Positions 38,397-50,534 of a DNA stretch of 64,000 nucleotides are shown here, piece after piece. The DNA is from Sinonovacula constricta. Its lineage: Eukaryota > Mollusca > Bivalvia > Cardiida > Solecurtidae. Location of the stretch: NCBI GenBank assembly GCA_007844125.1, contig CM017572.1, positions 41,548,077-41,612,076 of the forward strand, written 5' to 3'. A program made the position numbers and the translations under genes. How positions within the stretch are numbered: the stretch's first letter is position 1; each line of letters opens with the position of its first letter. The notes under the pieces were generated by a model. It was not told the DNA's origin. It did not search any database and saw nothing but the letters and a program-made list of their open reading frames with translations.

Positions 38397-39867
38397 GCTA
38401 AAGGTACTTATATAAATAAACGTTGATGAATTAACAAATATACTATGGCCACATGGTTAGTGATTCACATACTTAAAGCTGCTGGTTCAATGTGCAGTAT
38501 TTTTTGCATGTTTTAATCCCTTGTTCAAAACCTGATTTTATTAAAAGAATCTCCTTTTATTCAATATATTTTACAAAAAAAACAATAACAAAAAAATCTG
38601 ATTGAATTTTCTAAGGAACTGTTAAAAAGATTAAAACAAAATTTAATTTTATGCAACTTTATCTTTCTCTGTTCCTTTTAACCTTTATCAATATCTGCTT
38701 ATAATGTAAAGTAATTAACAAATGTTTATTTAAAGAAGATTACAAAACTTTTTGAAAAATCATTCAAAGTGGAAATGTTACAAGGAATTGATATATGATT
38801 TACTGTATTATTGTGGCAAAGGAATTTAATAAACTGGGAAATTAATTGATAATTCTTTATTTTACAAAAATAAACTTTTTTTTTCAAATTTAAAAATGTC
38901 ATGCAAAACATGCCTATTCTCTTATCCTATTGTTGCCCCCTTTTCTTTAATTCAAATCTTACACAAATGCTTTAAAAATACACAAAGTTCCAAAATAACA
39001 TAAAACATATTGGGAATGTCTTGGTTAAAAAGAGTGAATAGACAAAGTATATTTTTGTGTCGAAAATACATGGTCAAGTAATGTTTTGTATGCAAGTAAC
39101 ATGGCTGCCATTTCTTAGTTTTTATTAAAAAAGAATATGCGTATATTAAATTAACTAATGCTTTTACAGGTTAAATTAGCTAATACAAATAGCAATCAAT
39201 GTGGTATTTTATGAAAACATTATATTCTATAACAGAGCATAATTCCAGACATAATTCCGGTGAACAGTGATACATCCTGGAAGTAGTTCCTAACAAGTGT
39301 GGTTTTGTTCTTTTTCTTTACATTGTGGATCACTTTTTTCAGTGATGAATCTTGCAAATCCACTGTTATGGAAATGAAGACGTTTATCAATATAAAATTT
39401 AAATATAAAATGCTGTTTTCATGTGTCCCTCTTTAGAATACTACATGTAGGTACATGTAGGTCAAAGTGAGTTCAAGGAAAATCTGTACATTTGATGAAG
39501 TAGAGTTAGATTTTACCTGCTTTTGCATGTTTAGAAAGTTATATTTTTATATCCATTGTTATTAACCTCATAAAGATTGTCCTTACATCAATACTTTGCA
39601 CCTTGTATGTACTAAATGAAAATAGCTGCATGATCCTGGGGGGGTCAAAATGACACTAATTCATGATAATTGTATGGATCAACGGTAAAGTTAGGTAAAG
39701 AAAGCAGTAATTTTGTTTTGGAAACTTTCTCCCAGATTCAGTCAGTAATTCAAAACTGCAGATAACAATTGTTTTATGACACTTCCAAAAAATGTTTCTG
39801 AAAAAATGCATAAATAATTTAGACGTATAACACAAATCTGTACAATCATGTGATAAAGACTTACTAG
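38397..39867. other. AT-rich spacer
   Basis: No gene, SINE or tandem repeat was recognised. There is a minor doublet 'tacatgtaggtacatgtaggt' at about 39444 and a G run (ggggggtc) at 39640. Confidence 0.4.
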
Positions 39868-39871
39868 TAAA

Positions 39872-39932
39872 TAGTGTAGAACCTGATCAGACCTTTTTCA
39901 GAGGGAGCAGGCTGATCTAGATTTGCACAGCT
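39872..39932. repeat. Short palindromic dispersed repeat
   Basis: Left arm 'aatagtgtagaacctgatcagacc', right arm 'aggctgatctagatttgcacagctt'. It is the foldback family seen at 2185. The SINE at 39936 inserted at the right edge and duplicated GCACAGCTTGT from it. Confidence 0.6.
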
Positions 39933-39935
39933 TGT

Positions 39936-40227
39936 TTATTAGGTTTATCGTCCCACCAACAGTATTTTAGTTATCTGGAGACGGTGTCCACTTGAAGCAG
40001 ATATAGTGCTGCCTTTACTGTGTATAGCATGCCGTGAACACCTGGCATGATACCACACCCAGTCACATTATCCTGACACTGGGCCAACCAGTAGTGGAAC
40101 TACCCTTATATTTGCTTGAGCGTTAGCAAGGGAGCTATACCACTACCATTTTTAACGACTTTGTTATGTCGCGGCCCGGGATCGAACCCGGGGCATCCCG
40201 TACCTGGAGCCAACGCTCTACCGATTG
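39936..40227 (-). mobile_element. tRNA-derived SINE, family 1, slightly 5'-truncated
   Basis: Reverse-complement copy: tail 'ttattaggtttatcgtcccacc' at the left, B box 'gggatcgaacccgggg' and 'tacctggagccaacgctctaccg' at the right. The last ~15 bases of the head are missing. GCACAGCTTGT at 39925-39935 and 40228-40238 is an 11-bp target-site duplication. Confidence 0.92.
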
Positions 40228-40264
40228 GCACAGCTTGTCTCTGACACTAAGACTGAAGAAGCTC

Positions 40265-40345
40265 TTGCAGGTAACATGCGGCTAACTGGTGGCTCTACCC
40301 AGGTTTTAATGACCAAAGTTGCCATAGTGACAGTTATTGTTAAAG
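40265..40345 (+). mobile_element. Fragment resembling SINE family 3
   Basis: 'gcggctaactggtggctctacccaggttttaatgacc' and 'ttgccatagtgac' follow the order of the family 3 body seen at 42303. Only a weak, partial match. Confidence 0.3.
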
Positions 40346-40439
40346 TGCAAAACCAAAGAATAAAATTAGTAAAGAGGCCTGATGACAAACATAAGACATT
40401 TTAAAACTTACCATAAGTTTAATTTAATGTTTATTCAGA

Positions 40440-40760
40440 GGTTGGTTCAATTTAAAGTTAAATTACAACAATAATTTTGGTTTGAAATATCAACAATTAT
40501 CTTCCACCATCTTGATCTACAGTGTGACTTCATTAAAACCTTATCCTTCCATTATTACCATTATTTTGATATTATCCTTATAACATTATACATTACAGTT
40601 AAAATTATATTTATTGTTTCTGCTAAATTTTAACTTAAAATTTAAACTACAACAATAATTTAGACTGAAATGCTCAAACATAATTTTCCATTATTTTAAG
40701 CTGCAGTTTGAATTCATAAATAATCTATGCTTCTATCAATTTAAGTGTTGTGTTGATTAA
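40440..40760. repeat. Diverged ~183-bp tandem duplication
   Basis: 'acaacaataattt' followed by 'gaaat...caa' and 'ttccattatttt/atcttccaccatctt' recurs at 40466 and 40649. Similarity is modest. Confidence 0.4.
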
Positions 40761-40869
40761 AATTATTGTTAACCCATATCCTACATGTATGTACAGAAGT
40801 TAAATTCAAACTTGAACTTTATATTCTTGATACCTTCATTCAAATTGTAATGTAACCGTTTGGAATATT

Positions 40870-41180
40870 TGTTTATTGGGTTTATCGTCCCACCAACAGT
40901 ATTTCAGTTATCTGGAGACGGTGTCCACTTGAAGCAGATATAGTGCTGCCTTCACTGTGTATAGCATGCCGTGAACATCTGGCATGATACCACACCCAGT
41001 CACATTATCCTGACACCGGGCCAACCAGTCGTGGAACTTCCCTTATATTTGCTTGAGCTTTAGCAAGGGAGCTATACCACTACCATTTTTCACGACTTTG
41101 GTATGTCGCGGCCCGGGATCGAACCCGGGGCCTCCCGTATCTGGAGTCTACGCTCTACCGATTGCGCTACCAGGTCCGGT
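40870..41180 (-). mobile_element. tRNA-derived SINE, family 1, full length
   Basis: Tail 'ttattgggtttatcgtcccacc' at the left. Complete head at the right with B box 'gggatcgaacccgggg' and A-box complement 'cgctctaccgattgcgctaccaggtccggt'. Target duplications were not clear at the edges. Confidence 0.9.
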
Positions 41181-41829
41181 TCGGATAATGTTGTTGTTGT
41201 TGAAAAAACAACATATTACATTTATGATTTGGAATATGTTTCAGAACTTTCATTAGGTGTTCACACAATTTAAATAGAGTGAAAAATGATTAAAAAACCT
41301 TACATTTCAAAAAGAATAAAAAAGAAAGTCTGCATTTTTTTCTTCTGGGTGAGTTATAAGTACAAATATTCACATTTCTAATGTTTATAACTGTAATGAA
41401 CTATACATAAAAAATTATGTTCATTTCTCAATGAACAATGTGATGTAGACACACATGCTTGCATTGCTGATTGCTTAAGGTGGGCGGAACTTAATTTTCT
41501 ACAGTTTTCATGATTAAACGTAAACATGACATCAAAATTATGTCACACAGCAGATGTGTTTGTAAAACATTTTCAAAGCATGAGTTCTTTTATTAAACAT
41601 TTTACTTTTGTATGTGTTTGCAAGCACATTACATATAATTGTGATTTTAAACACTTTATCTGTTTAATAATCTGTAATAGTGACATTTACAAAACTTCTT
41701 TTTTTTTTGCTTCTCGACTGTGTGGGCATGTTGCAGGGTTTGTCTTATAAAGCTAAAATAAAAGACGATGTAATTATCTATTTTTTAAATGAATTGATTC
41801 GAGTTGACTCTAAATGTAATGTTAATGTA
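41181..41829. other. AT-rich spacer
   Basis: No gene is supported. A frame from 41680 begins with a hydrophobic stretch (K-L-L-F-F-L-L-L-D-C) that resembles a signal peptide. It then runs into the foldback at 41830, where the coding-like look is explained by the inverted repeat. Confidence 0.35.
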
Positions 41830-41983
41830 AGGAATGAATTGTTGATTTTCGACGTTCATCTGTTGAGTAACCATGGTGGACCGTTCAAAGTATGTCATGA
41901 AGTCCTTCAGACTACACAAAACTTTAAACAACCCAACACAGTTCACCAACAGATGAGTGTCAAAAATCAATTGTTCATTCCTA
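41830..41983. repeat. ~150-bp imperfect inverted repeat (foldback)
   Basis: The left arm 'aggaatgaattgttgattttcgacgttcatctgttg' pairs with the right arm 'caacagatgagtgtcaaaaatcaattgttcattcct'. Pairing continues inward ('gaccgttcaaagt' with 'actttaaacaaccc') for about 69 bp per arm at roughly 70 percent identity. Because of the symmetry, opposite-strand frames read alike (IFDVHLL and IFDTHLL). It could be a small foldback transposon or a long hairpin RNA source. Confidence 0.7.
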
Positions 41984-42302
41984 AAATATTTCCTTACATA
42001 TACACACTGTCATGTACCATTCTGTGCATGTAGTTACTTTATGTGCTTTGAGTTAAGACTAATTTTTTGATGGTCAGTTGGATAACAAGTTCTTTTAATG
42101 TTCACTTCCCGGGTTGAACCAGTATTCAGGTAGTAACTATCAAAGGCTGAAGTCTTGCACTACGTTCTTCTAGTCCATCTCTCAAATATGGCAGATAAGC
42201 ATTAACAGTATAAGTGCTATGAAGTATCCAGTCATGAGTATTATATAATCAGGATATTAATAAACTTTTAATCTCTAATCTTGTTATAATCACTAGGCAC
42301 AA

Positions 42303-42423
42303 TATATTTCCTAACTTGCGGTGCACTGGTGGTTCTACCCTGACATAAGTCTGGGGTCTTCCTCCACTAATAATTAGCTGGATGTCACAAATATGACCAT
42401 GATTGTGTCGGTGAGATGTAACA
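42303..42423 (+). mobile_element. SINE family 3, 5'-truncated fragment
   Basis: 'ggtgcactggtggttctaccctgacataagtctggggtcttcctcc' and 'gatgtcacaaatatgaccatgattgtgtc' match, in opposite orientation, the copies at 49335, 50535, 54520 and 55765. The tRNA-like head is absent. Confidence 0.7.
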
Positions 42424-42562
42424 AAAACAAGACAAAAACAAATATTTTTCTGTTTTTTAAAAAGCAAAGTTTTTGAAGAAAGGTTGACTTGTAGGACTGC
42501 CATAGACTACTCTGACTTATTGTTACAAAACATTTGGATTTCCTATTATCTCTTGGCAATAC

Positions 42563-43016
42563 CAGGGGCGTGCCTGCCATTACGCACCTACGCACGTGCG
42601 TACAGTGGCTTCCAGAAATTGAAAAATTAAAAACGCCAAAAAGCGAATAAAAATCGTCGCCTAACCCGGGTTAGGCACTACCTGTAAGATCTAGTGGTTT
42701 TCATCATTCATAATTACAAATGTCTAACTTACACCCATCTTTTTCTTGTTTGACTATATACTTATTTAGTCTTAATTTTACTATTACTTGTCTTCAGGAA
42801 AAAAAATGTTTTGTATACATTATGAAGCGTTATAAAGACACCTGAAAAGGTATGACATATTTTCTATTTCAAATGATAGTTATTGGCAATTTTTTATGTT
42901 TAAAAACGCCCCAGAATGCACCTACGGCGTTATGTAGTATTTTTTTTTCCGGGGGAGCATGCCGGACCCCCCTAGCAGGAGTGCATATACACAAAAGTCG
43001 TCTAGGCACGCCCCTG
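42563..43016. mobile_element. 454-bp non-autonomous TIR element (hAT-like ends)
   Basis: The left end CAGGGGCGTGCCT is a perfect inverted match to the right end AGGCACGCCCCTG. AATAC directly flanks both ends (42558-42562 and 43017-43021), a 5-bp target duplication. There is no transposase, so it is a MITE. CAG...CTG ends are frequent in hAT elements, which make 5-8-bp duplications, so that is my preferred class. Transib-like 5-bp duplications are the alternative. The interior has the palindrome 'ctaacccgggttag' near 42660. Confidence 0.85.
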
Positions 43017-43021
43017 AATAC

Positions 43022-43496
43022 TACATCTTGTAGTGTTAGTTTGTATTGTTTTCTAAAATTTAATTGTCTTCCTAGTGCTTTTTTTTTTTAAATTTCACAT
43101 TTTAATTGTGACATGTAAAATCATTGCATCATTATCGTATAATGTCATTTAATTGTTATCATTATACATCATCACTTGAGCTGTTTTATTTGAACATACT
43201 CTCGCATTTTGAACTTTTTTAGGTTGTTGTGGCTTTTATCTCCTTGAAGGTGTGTTCATTATAATAAGTGTTATTTTGCCTGTACATTCTGTTCTTGTAT
43301 CAGTTTTGATCTCAAATGCAGGTGCTTGCTGCTTGTTGTCTCATTTAAAGTTTTTTTTTTATTTACACTGTTTATAGGAAAAAAAACAACAGAAAGTGCG
43401 AGGTTGGAGCGCTTCTCAAACCAGATTTAAGCACCCCAGTAGGTCCATTTCATGAACTGTTGGTTTTCCTTTTTGTGTGTAATGTCTTGTTTCTGT
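43022..43496. other. AT-rich spacer with one GC-richer phrase
   Basis: The sequence 'gaggttggagcgcttctcaaaccagatttaagcaccccagtagg' at 43400-43445 stands out from the background and may be part of a dispersed repeat. No second copy exists in this window. Confidence 0.3.
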
Positions 43497-43760
43497 TTGT
43501 TTAATGGGTTTATCAGCCCATCAACAGTATTTAAGTTATCTGGAGACAGTGTCCTCTTTAAGATGATATAGTGCTGATATAGTTATCCTGACACTGAGCC
43601 AACCATTTGTGGAACTACCCTTATATCTGCATGAGCATCAGCAAGAGAGTTATTCCATTACCATTTTTTACGACTTTGGTATATTGTGGTCCTGGATCGA
43701 ACCTGGGGCCTCCGGTACCAGGAGCCGTTGTTCTACTGATTGCACTACCAGGTCCGGTTC
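43497..43760 (-). mobile_element. tRNA-derived SINE, family 1, old copy
   Basis: Left end 'tttaatgggtttatcagcccatcaacag'. Right end 'tggatcgaacctggggcctccggtaccaggagccg' plus 'gattgcactaccaggtccggt'. It has a central deletion and many substitutions. ORFs inside are incidental. Confidence 0.85.
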
Positions 43761-44029
43761 TTGTTTTTGTCACTTTTACATTTACCCTGTATGCCTTTAT
43801 CTAGAGATGAACATTTGTATAGATGCATGTTATAATAGAAGTTTTCCAGTCTACTTTCTATCTGTCAAGAGTGTAAGCCCAGTCACTAATCATTAACAGC
43901 AACAATACTGATAAAACTACCTATAAACTTGACATCTAACTAAGCCTTATCGAGCTACTTAAATACTTATTCATTTTTATATCTACATACAAAGGTGTTC
44001 TATGCATATTGCTAGAACACATGCAGCAA

Positions 44030-44770
44030 ATAGTGTAGATCCTGATCAGACAGCTGATCGTATATTCTTAACCTTTATGTACTGAATAATAACAAGTGTG
44101 CAATAAAGAAACAACTGAGAAATAACTAAGAACTGAGAAAGAATAACAAATCTACAATAAAGTGAATAATGCAAGGGTTCCTTACATCATTTCCGCCCTA
44201 CAACACCTATCCAATTATACCACTATGTTATTTACAATTTTACAATTATTGAAAATGAACAATACAATATTTTAAATGTCTATAACAAGACCACACTGTT
44301 TCTGCCCTACATCTTTCTGATTGTATCATGTTCACATAAATTTTTCACTTAAAATGTGTCCTTGACATTACTGATTGCACACAAGCAGCCAATAATGCAG
44401 ATCCTGATCAGACAGCCCCACACCCATTCTAAATCAGCTTCTTGCACAAGCAAGCAAAATCCTTAATTTTATTAAGAGACTCCACAGCAAATAGTGTAGA
44501 TCCTGATCAGACAGCCCCACACCCATTCTAAGTCAGCTTCTTGCACAAGCAAGCAAAATCCTTAATTTTATTAAGAGACTCCACAGCAAATAGTGTAGAT
44601 CCTGATCAGCCAGCCCCAATCTAATATGAATTCTAAGTCAGTTTCTTACACCATTATTCAAATTCTTTATTTTGGGTAAGAGATTCAGCTGCAAAAAGTG
44701 TAGATCCTGATCAGACAGCTGCCCCACAGCATCATTAAATATGTACTTTATGTATGGAATTGTAAGTAAA
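44030..44770. repeat. 99-bp tandem unit carrying the GATCCTGATCAGAC repeat
   Basis: 'gcaaatagtgtagatcctgatcagacagccccacacccattctaa.tcagcttcttgcacaagcaagcaaaatcc' is repeated with a 99-bp period around 44390, 44484 and 44583, with a diverged copy at 44693 and a fragment at 44030. The short dispersed element has here become part of a tandem array. Confidence 0.75.
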
Positions 44771-47700
44771 ATAAATTAAACAATGCAATTTCGATAAGGG
44801 TCAAACAAGACTGCACTGTTTCTGCAAAACAACATTTGTCCATGCTGGTTAAATAATTATGTATTTAATAAGAACAACTCTATGACATATGAAACAATGC
44901 AATTTTGAAAAGGTGGCTCATAAAACTGCCATGTTTCTGCAAAAGATCTGATTATAATAGATTATAAGTTATTTCACTTTTAAATTGGATTAAAATACTT
45001 TGACAATAAACTGAACAATGCAGTTTCGTAAGGATAGCCTGCAAGACAGCAGTGTTCCTGCCCTACAACATGTTGTCATTATTCGCATGATTTTTCACTA
45101 ATGTACTAAATTATAACACTTATACAATAAATGAAACAATGCAGTTTCGTTAAAGGGTTTGTAACGAGACTGTTATATTTCTACCCTACCACATAATTTG
45201 ATTGTATTCAACTCAAAACTTATGTACTTACTTGAAACACATCTATAAAAAAGAAAGAAAACAATTTTGTAAGCATTGCTTTTAAAAATGCACTATTTCC
45301 TTCCTACAACAACTGTTAATAAAAGATTAAATATATTAATCCAAATTTATGTTAAATTAAACTATTCTATTATATCTTCTTAACAGACGATATTCTGTAA
45401 ATTATGTATTAAATTAAAACAATTCTACAATAAATGAAACAATACAATTTCAATAAAGGGTTTGTAATGAGACCTCATTGTTTTTACATGTACTACAATT
45501 TTTTATATGTATTTAACTCAATCTTATGTATTTAATTGAAATAATTCTATGACATATGAAAGAATGCAATTTTATAAGTGTTGCTTACAAGACTGCCTTA
45601 TTTCTGCCATACAACATCTAATCATAATAGAAAAATTATATTATTTTGCATTTATATTTAGTTAAACTGTTCTACAATAGCTTCTCCACATCTGATTAAA
45701 AATACAGATGTTATTCTTTAAATTATGTATTAATTAAGGGTCTGTTATGAGACTGCATTGTTACTGCCTTATGAAATCTACGTATAATTACAGTATTGAT
45801 ATATTAAATAAAAACATTCATACAATAAATGAAACATTGCAATGTTGTAAAAGGCCTGTTACAAGATTGCAATGTTCCTGTCTTATGAAACCTACTCATA
45901 ATTATTGATATATTGAATAAAAAACAAACAATCCTACAATAAATGAAACAATGCAATGTTGTAAAGGGTCTGTTACAAGACTGCACTGTTTCTGCACTAC
46001 ATCACAGTGTATTGATTTTATTCATTAAATTAAGTATTAATTTAGAACTAAACTACAAAAGATGAAACAATGCAATATTGTGAAGGGTCTGTTACAAGAC
46101 TGCACTGTTTCTACTATACAATATCTAATCACAATAGATAAAGTACATTATTTTTACAATTATATTAAATTAAAGTATTCTACAAAATCTTCTCTACATC
46201 TAATTAAAATAAACAGATTATATTCTTTAAATTATGTAATAAATGAGAGCAATTCTTCAAAATAATGAAAAAATGCAATGTCATTAAGAGTCTGTAATGA
46301 GACTGCATTGTTACTGCCTTATGAAAACTATGCATAATTATTGATATATTGAATAAAAACAATCCTACAATAAATGAAACAATGCAATGTTGTAAAGGGC
46401 CTGTTACAAGACTGCAATGTTTCTGCACTACATCACAGTGTATTGATTTTATTTATTAAATCAAGTATTAATTTAGAACTAAACTAGAAAAGATGAAACA
46501 ATGCAATGTTGTAAAGGGTCTGTTACAAGATTGCAATGTTTCTGCTATGTAATATCTAATCATAATAGATAAAGAACATTTTTTTACAATTATACTAAAT
46601 TAAAGTATTCTACAATATCTTCTCTACATCTAATTAAAATAAACAGATTATATTCTTAAAATTATGAATTAAATAAGAGCAATTCCTCAAAATAATGAAA
46701 CAATGCAATGTTGTAAAGGGTCTGTTACAAGATTGCAATGTTTCTGCTATGTAATATCTAATCATAATAGATAAAGAACATTTTTTTACAATTATACTAA
46801 ATTAAAGTATTCTACAATATCTTCTCTACATCTAATTTAAATAAACAGATTATATTCTTAAAATTATGAATTAAATAAGAGCAATTCCTCAAAATAATGA
46901 AACAATGCAATGTTGTAAAGGGTCTGTTACAAGACTGCAATGTTTCTGTTATGTAATATCTAATCATAATAGATAAAGTACATTATTTTTACAATTATAT
47001 TAAATTAAAGTATTCTACAATATCTCTACATCTTTTTAAAATAAACAGATTATATTCTTTAAATTATGTATTAAATAAGAGCAATTCTTCAAAATAATGA
47101 AACAATGCAATGTCATTAAGAGTCTGTTATGAGACTGCATTGTTACTGCCTTATGAAAACTACCCATAATTATTGATATATTGAATAAAAACACTCCTAC
47201 AATAAATGAAACAATGCAATGTTGTAAAGGGTCTGTTACAAGATTGCAATGTTTCTGCCTTATGAAACCTACTCATAATTATTGACATATTGAATAAAAA
47301 CAACAATCCTACAATAAATGAAACAATGCAATGTTGTAAAGGGTCTGTTACAAGATTACAATGTTTCTGCACTGCATCACAGTGTATTGATTTTATTCAT
47401 TAAATTAAGTATTAAGTTAGAACTAAACTACAAAAGATGAAACAATGCAATATTGTAAAGGGTCTGTTACAAGACTGCAATGTTTCTGCTATACAATATC
47501 TAATCATAATTTTAAAAAATGTACTTTTTTTAATTTGTTAACTTTTTGAACTACAATCATTTTACAACAAATGAAACAATGCAATATCGTAAAGGGTCTG
47601 TTTCGAGACTGCACTGTTTCTGCCCTACAACATCTATATGATATTGCTACATGTGTAACCATTTCATTCATTTAGCCATGTATTATAACAATTCTTCAAT

Positions 47701-48760
47701 GAACTAAACAATGCACTGTTCTTCTACCTAATAACATCTTATTATTCCTAATTTTAATCTTACCTGTGTACTAAATTGTAAAAAGATCTACAATAAATGA
47801 AACAATGCAATTTTATAAGATGTGCTAATGAAACTGCACTGTTTCATACCTAAAGAACTTACAGTAATAATTCATTCATTGAGTTTTATTTTATGTTTTA
47901 TGTTACTTATGTTATAACACATCTACAATAAATGAAACAATGCAATGTCGTATGGGTCAGCTACGAGACTGCACTGTTGCTGTCCTACATTAACTATCTG
48001 ATTATATAATACTATAGTATTTCACTTATGATTTGAATTCAACAACTTTACAATATTTGAAACAATGCAATGTCGTAAGGGTCACTTACAAGACCACACT
48101 GTTTCTGTCCTAAAACAAATTATAGTTTAGTAACTAATTATATTTATTTTTTTATTGTACTTATGCACTTAGAAGACATAACAAATCTACAATTAATGAA
48201 ACAATGCAATGTCGTATGGGTCACCTATGAGACTGCACTGTTACTGTCCTACATTAACTATCTGATTATATAATACTCACTATAGTATTTCACTTATGAT
48301 TTGAATTCAACAATTTTACAATATTTGAAACAATGCAATGTCGTAAGGGTCTCTTACGCGACTGCAGTGTTTCTGTGGTACACTATCTGATTATACTGTA
48401 TTCACTATATTATTTTATTTGTGTATTAAATTCTAACACTTTTACAATATTTGAAACAATGCAATATTGTAAGGGTCTCTTAGGCGACTGCAGTGTTTCT
48501 GTGGTACACTATCTGATTATACTGTATTCACTATATTATTTTATTTGTGTATTTAATTCTAACAATTTTAAAATTTTTGAAACAATGCAATGTTGTAAGG
48601 GTCTCTTACAACACTGCACTGTTTCTGCCCTACACCATCTATCCGATTATAACATATTCTCAATATTACTTTACCTATGTATTAAATTCTAACAATTTTA
48701 CAATAACTGAAGCAATGCATTTTCATAACATTTTTATTACAGAAAATTGTTTCTGACCTA
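44140..48760. repeat. Tandem array centred on a 48-nt imperfect hairpin
   Basis: About 30 units at 110-205-bp spacing. Each holds a core of the form GAAACAATGCAATGTTGTAA, a short AGGGTCTG-type loop, then TTACAAGACTGCACTGTTTC, whose arms are imperfect inverted repeats. Clear cores begin at 45945, 46375, 46697, 46900, 47208, 47318, 47571, 48198, 48328 and 48580. Between cores lies AT-rich sequence with repeated phrases (ctacaataaat, atctaatcataatagataaag, cttatgaaacctac). The outer units (before 45000) are more diverged, the middle ones more alike. The short ORFs are read through the hairpins and are not genes. Confidence 0.88.
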
Positions 48761-48918
48761 CAATGTCTGATTAAGATCTATTTATATTAGTCTTTTAACA
48801 TATGTTAGTTATATTACGAAAACACAACCAACTGAACATGATAGATGCAAAATTATTTTCCTAAGTAGAACCTAAAATAATAATTATACAAAGAAGTGTG
48901 GTATCATCAAGATTATGT

Positions 48919-49190
48919 TTGTTTATTTGTTAATTGGGTTCATTATCCCACCAACAGTATTTCATTTACTAGTATCTAGAGACTGTGTCCACTTGAAGCA
49001 AATATGGTGCTGCCTTCACTGCTTATAGCATGCAGTAAACACCTGGCATGATACCTACACCCGGTCACACTTACATTTGAGCATTAGTAAGGTAGCTATA
49101 CTACTACCATTCTTTTTTATAATGTGTTAAGTCCCGTCCCGGGATCAAAACCCAGGACCTCCTGTACCTGGAGCCAACACTTGCAATACC
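48919..49190 (-). mobile_element. tRNA-derived SINE, family 1, old copy
   Basis: 'tgttaattgggttcattatcccaccaac', 'tgctgccttcactgctta', 'gggatcaaaacccaggacctcctgtacctggagccaacac'. An internal deletion removes 'ggccaaccagtcgtgg'. Confidence 0.85.
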
Positions 49191-49334
49191 ATTTGACAAA
49201 GCTGATTAAAGATTAAATCTTCTTTAATCCATAGTATGCTACCTGTATTTGAGTAATATAAAATCAAAGTTATTTATTGATCTGGATCTACACAATTTGC
49301 ATAACCCTTTTATTTTTTTAACTTCACTTTTCAC

Positions 49335-49555
49335 AGTGACAAATTATGACCATTATAGCAAAGTCCAGCTATTTGGTGGTGGAAGAATCCACATAAATAT
49401 CTGGGTAGAACCACCGGTACACTGCAAGTCAGCTGGAAGACCTTTCCATATTAATTCCTTCTCCCTAACCGGGACTCGAATCCACGCGGTAAAGGTCTAA
49501 GCAGTCAGGAGTTATCAATCTGTGACTCTACCACTATGTCCATGGCGCACCGTCC
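49335..49555 (-). mobile_element. tRNA-derived SINE, family 3
   Basis: Read on the minus strand, the head at the right gives an A box (tagtggtagagtca) and a B box (ggattcgagtccc). Both are separated by a longer spacer than in ordinary tRNAs, as in class II tRNAs with a long variable arm. The body then reads 'gtgtaccggtggttctacccagat' and so on, and the tail 'cataatttgtcactg' lies at the left. Other copies are at 50535, 54520, 55765 and 59195, with a fragment at 42303. Confidence 0.75.
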
Positions 49556-50534
49556 CGCCCTGCATAACCTTTTTAATTTCTTGCTTAAAAGTATAAGGGC
49601 TAAAACATCTTTTTAGACAACTTTTAAACTTGTGAAACAATGCATAGATGTTTACAAGACGGAATTTCATATTTATCCTAACATTCTTACCTTATATATT
49701 CCTAATGCAACTGTAGCAAGAAGATCAAGTCACTTTTCGTTATCTCTATTGCATAAATACATGTACACATATTCTACCATAGTGTATACAGACTTGTACT
49801 ATACCAAACTTATTGTAATGAACCAATCCAGTGTTAGATTAGGCCTTATCTGCAGCTACACCATTTGTAATCTAGTCTATCTACTTTCTATGTGCTATTG
49901 TGTAAACTATCACTAAAACTAAAAGATTCCAATCTGAGAAAACATTGTAGTCTATTTATACTCCAACTACTGAACTGCTTGTACATGTACCTAAAACATT
50001 TCTTCTATCCCTGCAACATTATCACAGCTTTCACAGCGAGAGACATCCCGGCTACCCTGTAGTTGGCAGTGATTAACCCTATTTCAATTTTTTTCAGTAT
50101 TTTCATATTCAAATATGCTGAAACAACTCACATGAAGGCATATTTTGTATTTCAGATTATTTATATTCTTTCAAATTAAGAGATGAATTACTTATTATGC
50201 TTGACTTGTTGTAATCAATTAAGTATGTTTTTTTTTTCTCCATGTACAGCTAATCATGTATTCAGAAATATGATCTTCACTTGGTCCCAAAAAGGGAGAC
50301 TGAGGCTCCCAGAGAGGGAGCCAATGTGCATTAAATTGATCATGGGACTTATTTGTAATACCAATATGTGTTATATTATTAATAATAACTTTAGCAATTA
50401 TATATACTTCAAAATATGTTTTATTTTATAAATTCAGTTAAAAACATAAAATATTTTAGGTTATCATCTAACTTAAATTGTCTTGTTTGGTTTTTAACTT
50501 GTGGCATATAAAAAAGTGTTTTTTTTTGTTACAT
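49556..50534. other. AT-rich spacer
   Basis: A lone degraded hairpin-array core ('gaaacaatgcatagatgtttacaagac') sits at 49633. Nothing else was recognised. Confidence 0.4.

Noticed and set aside
41680..42033. 117-codon frame with signal-peptide-like start as a secreted protein gene
   Set aside because: Half of it is the foldback at 41830-41983, which also creates a mirror frame on the other strand. No splice or domain support.
45804..48756. Short frames (MQSCNRPFTTLHCF and similar)
   Set aside because: They recur because they are read through the tandem hairpin core. There are no other coding signs.
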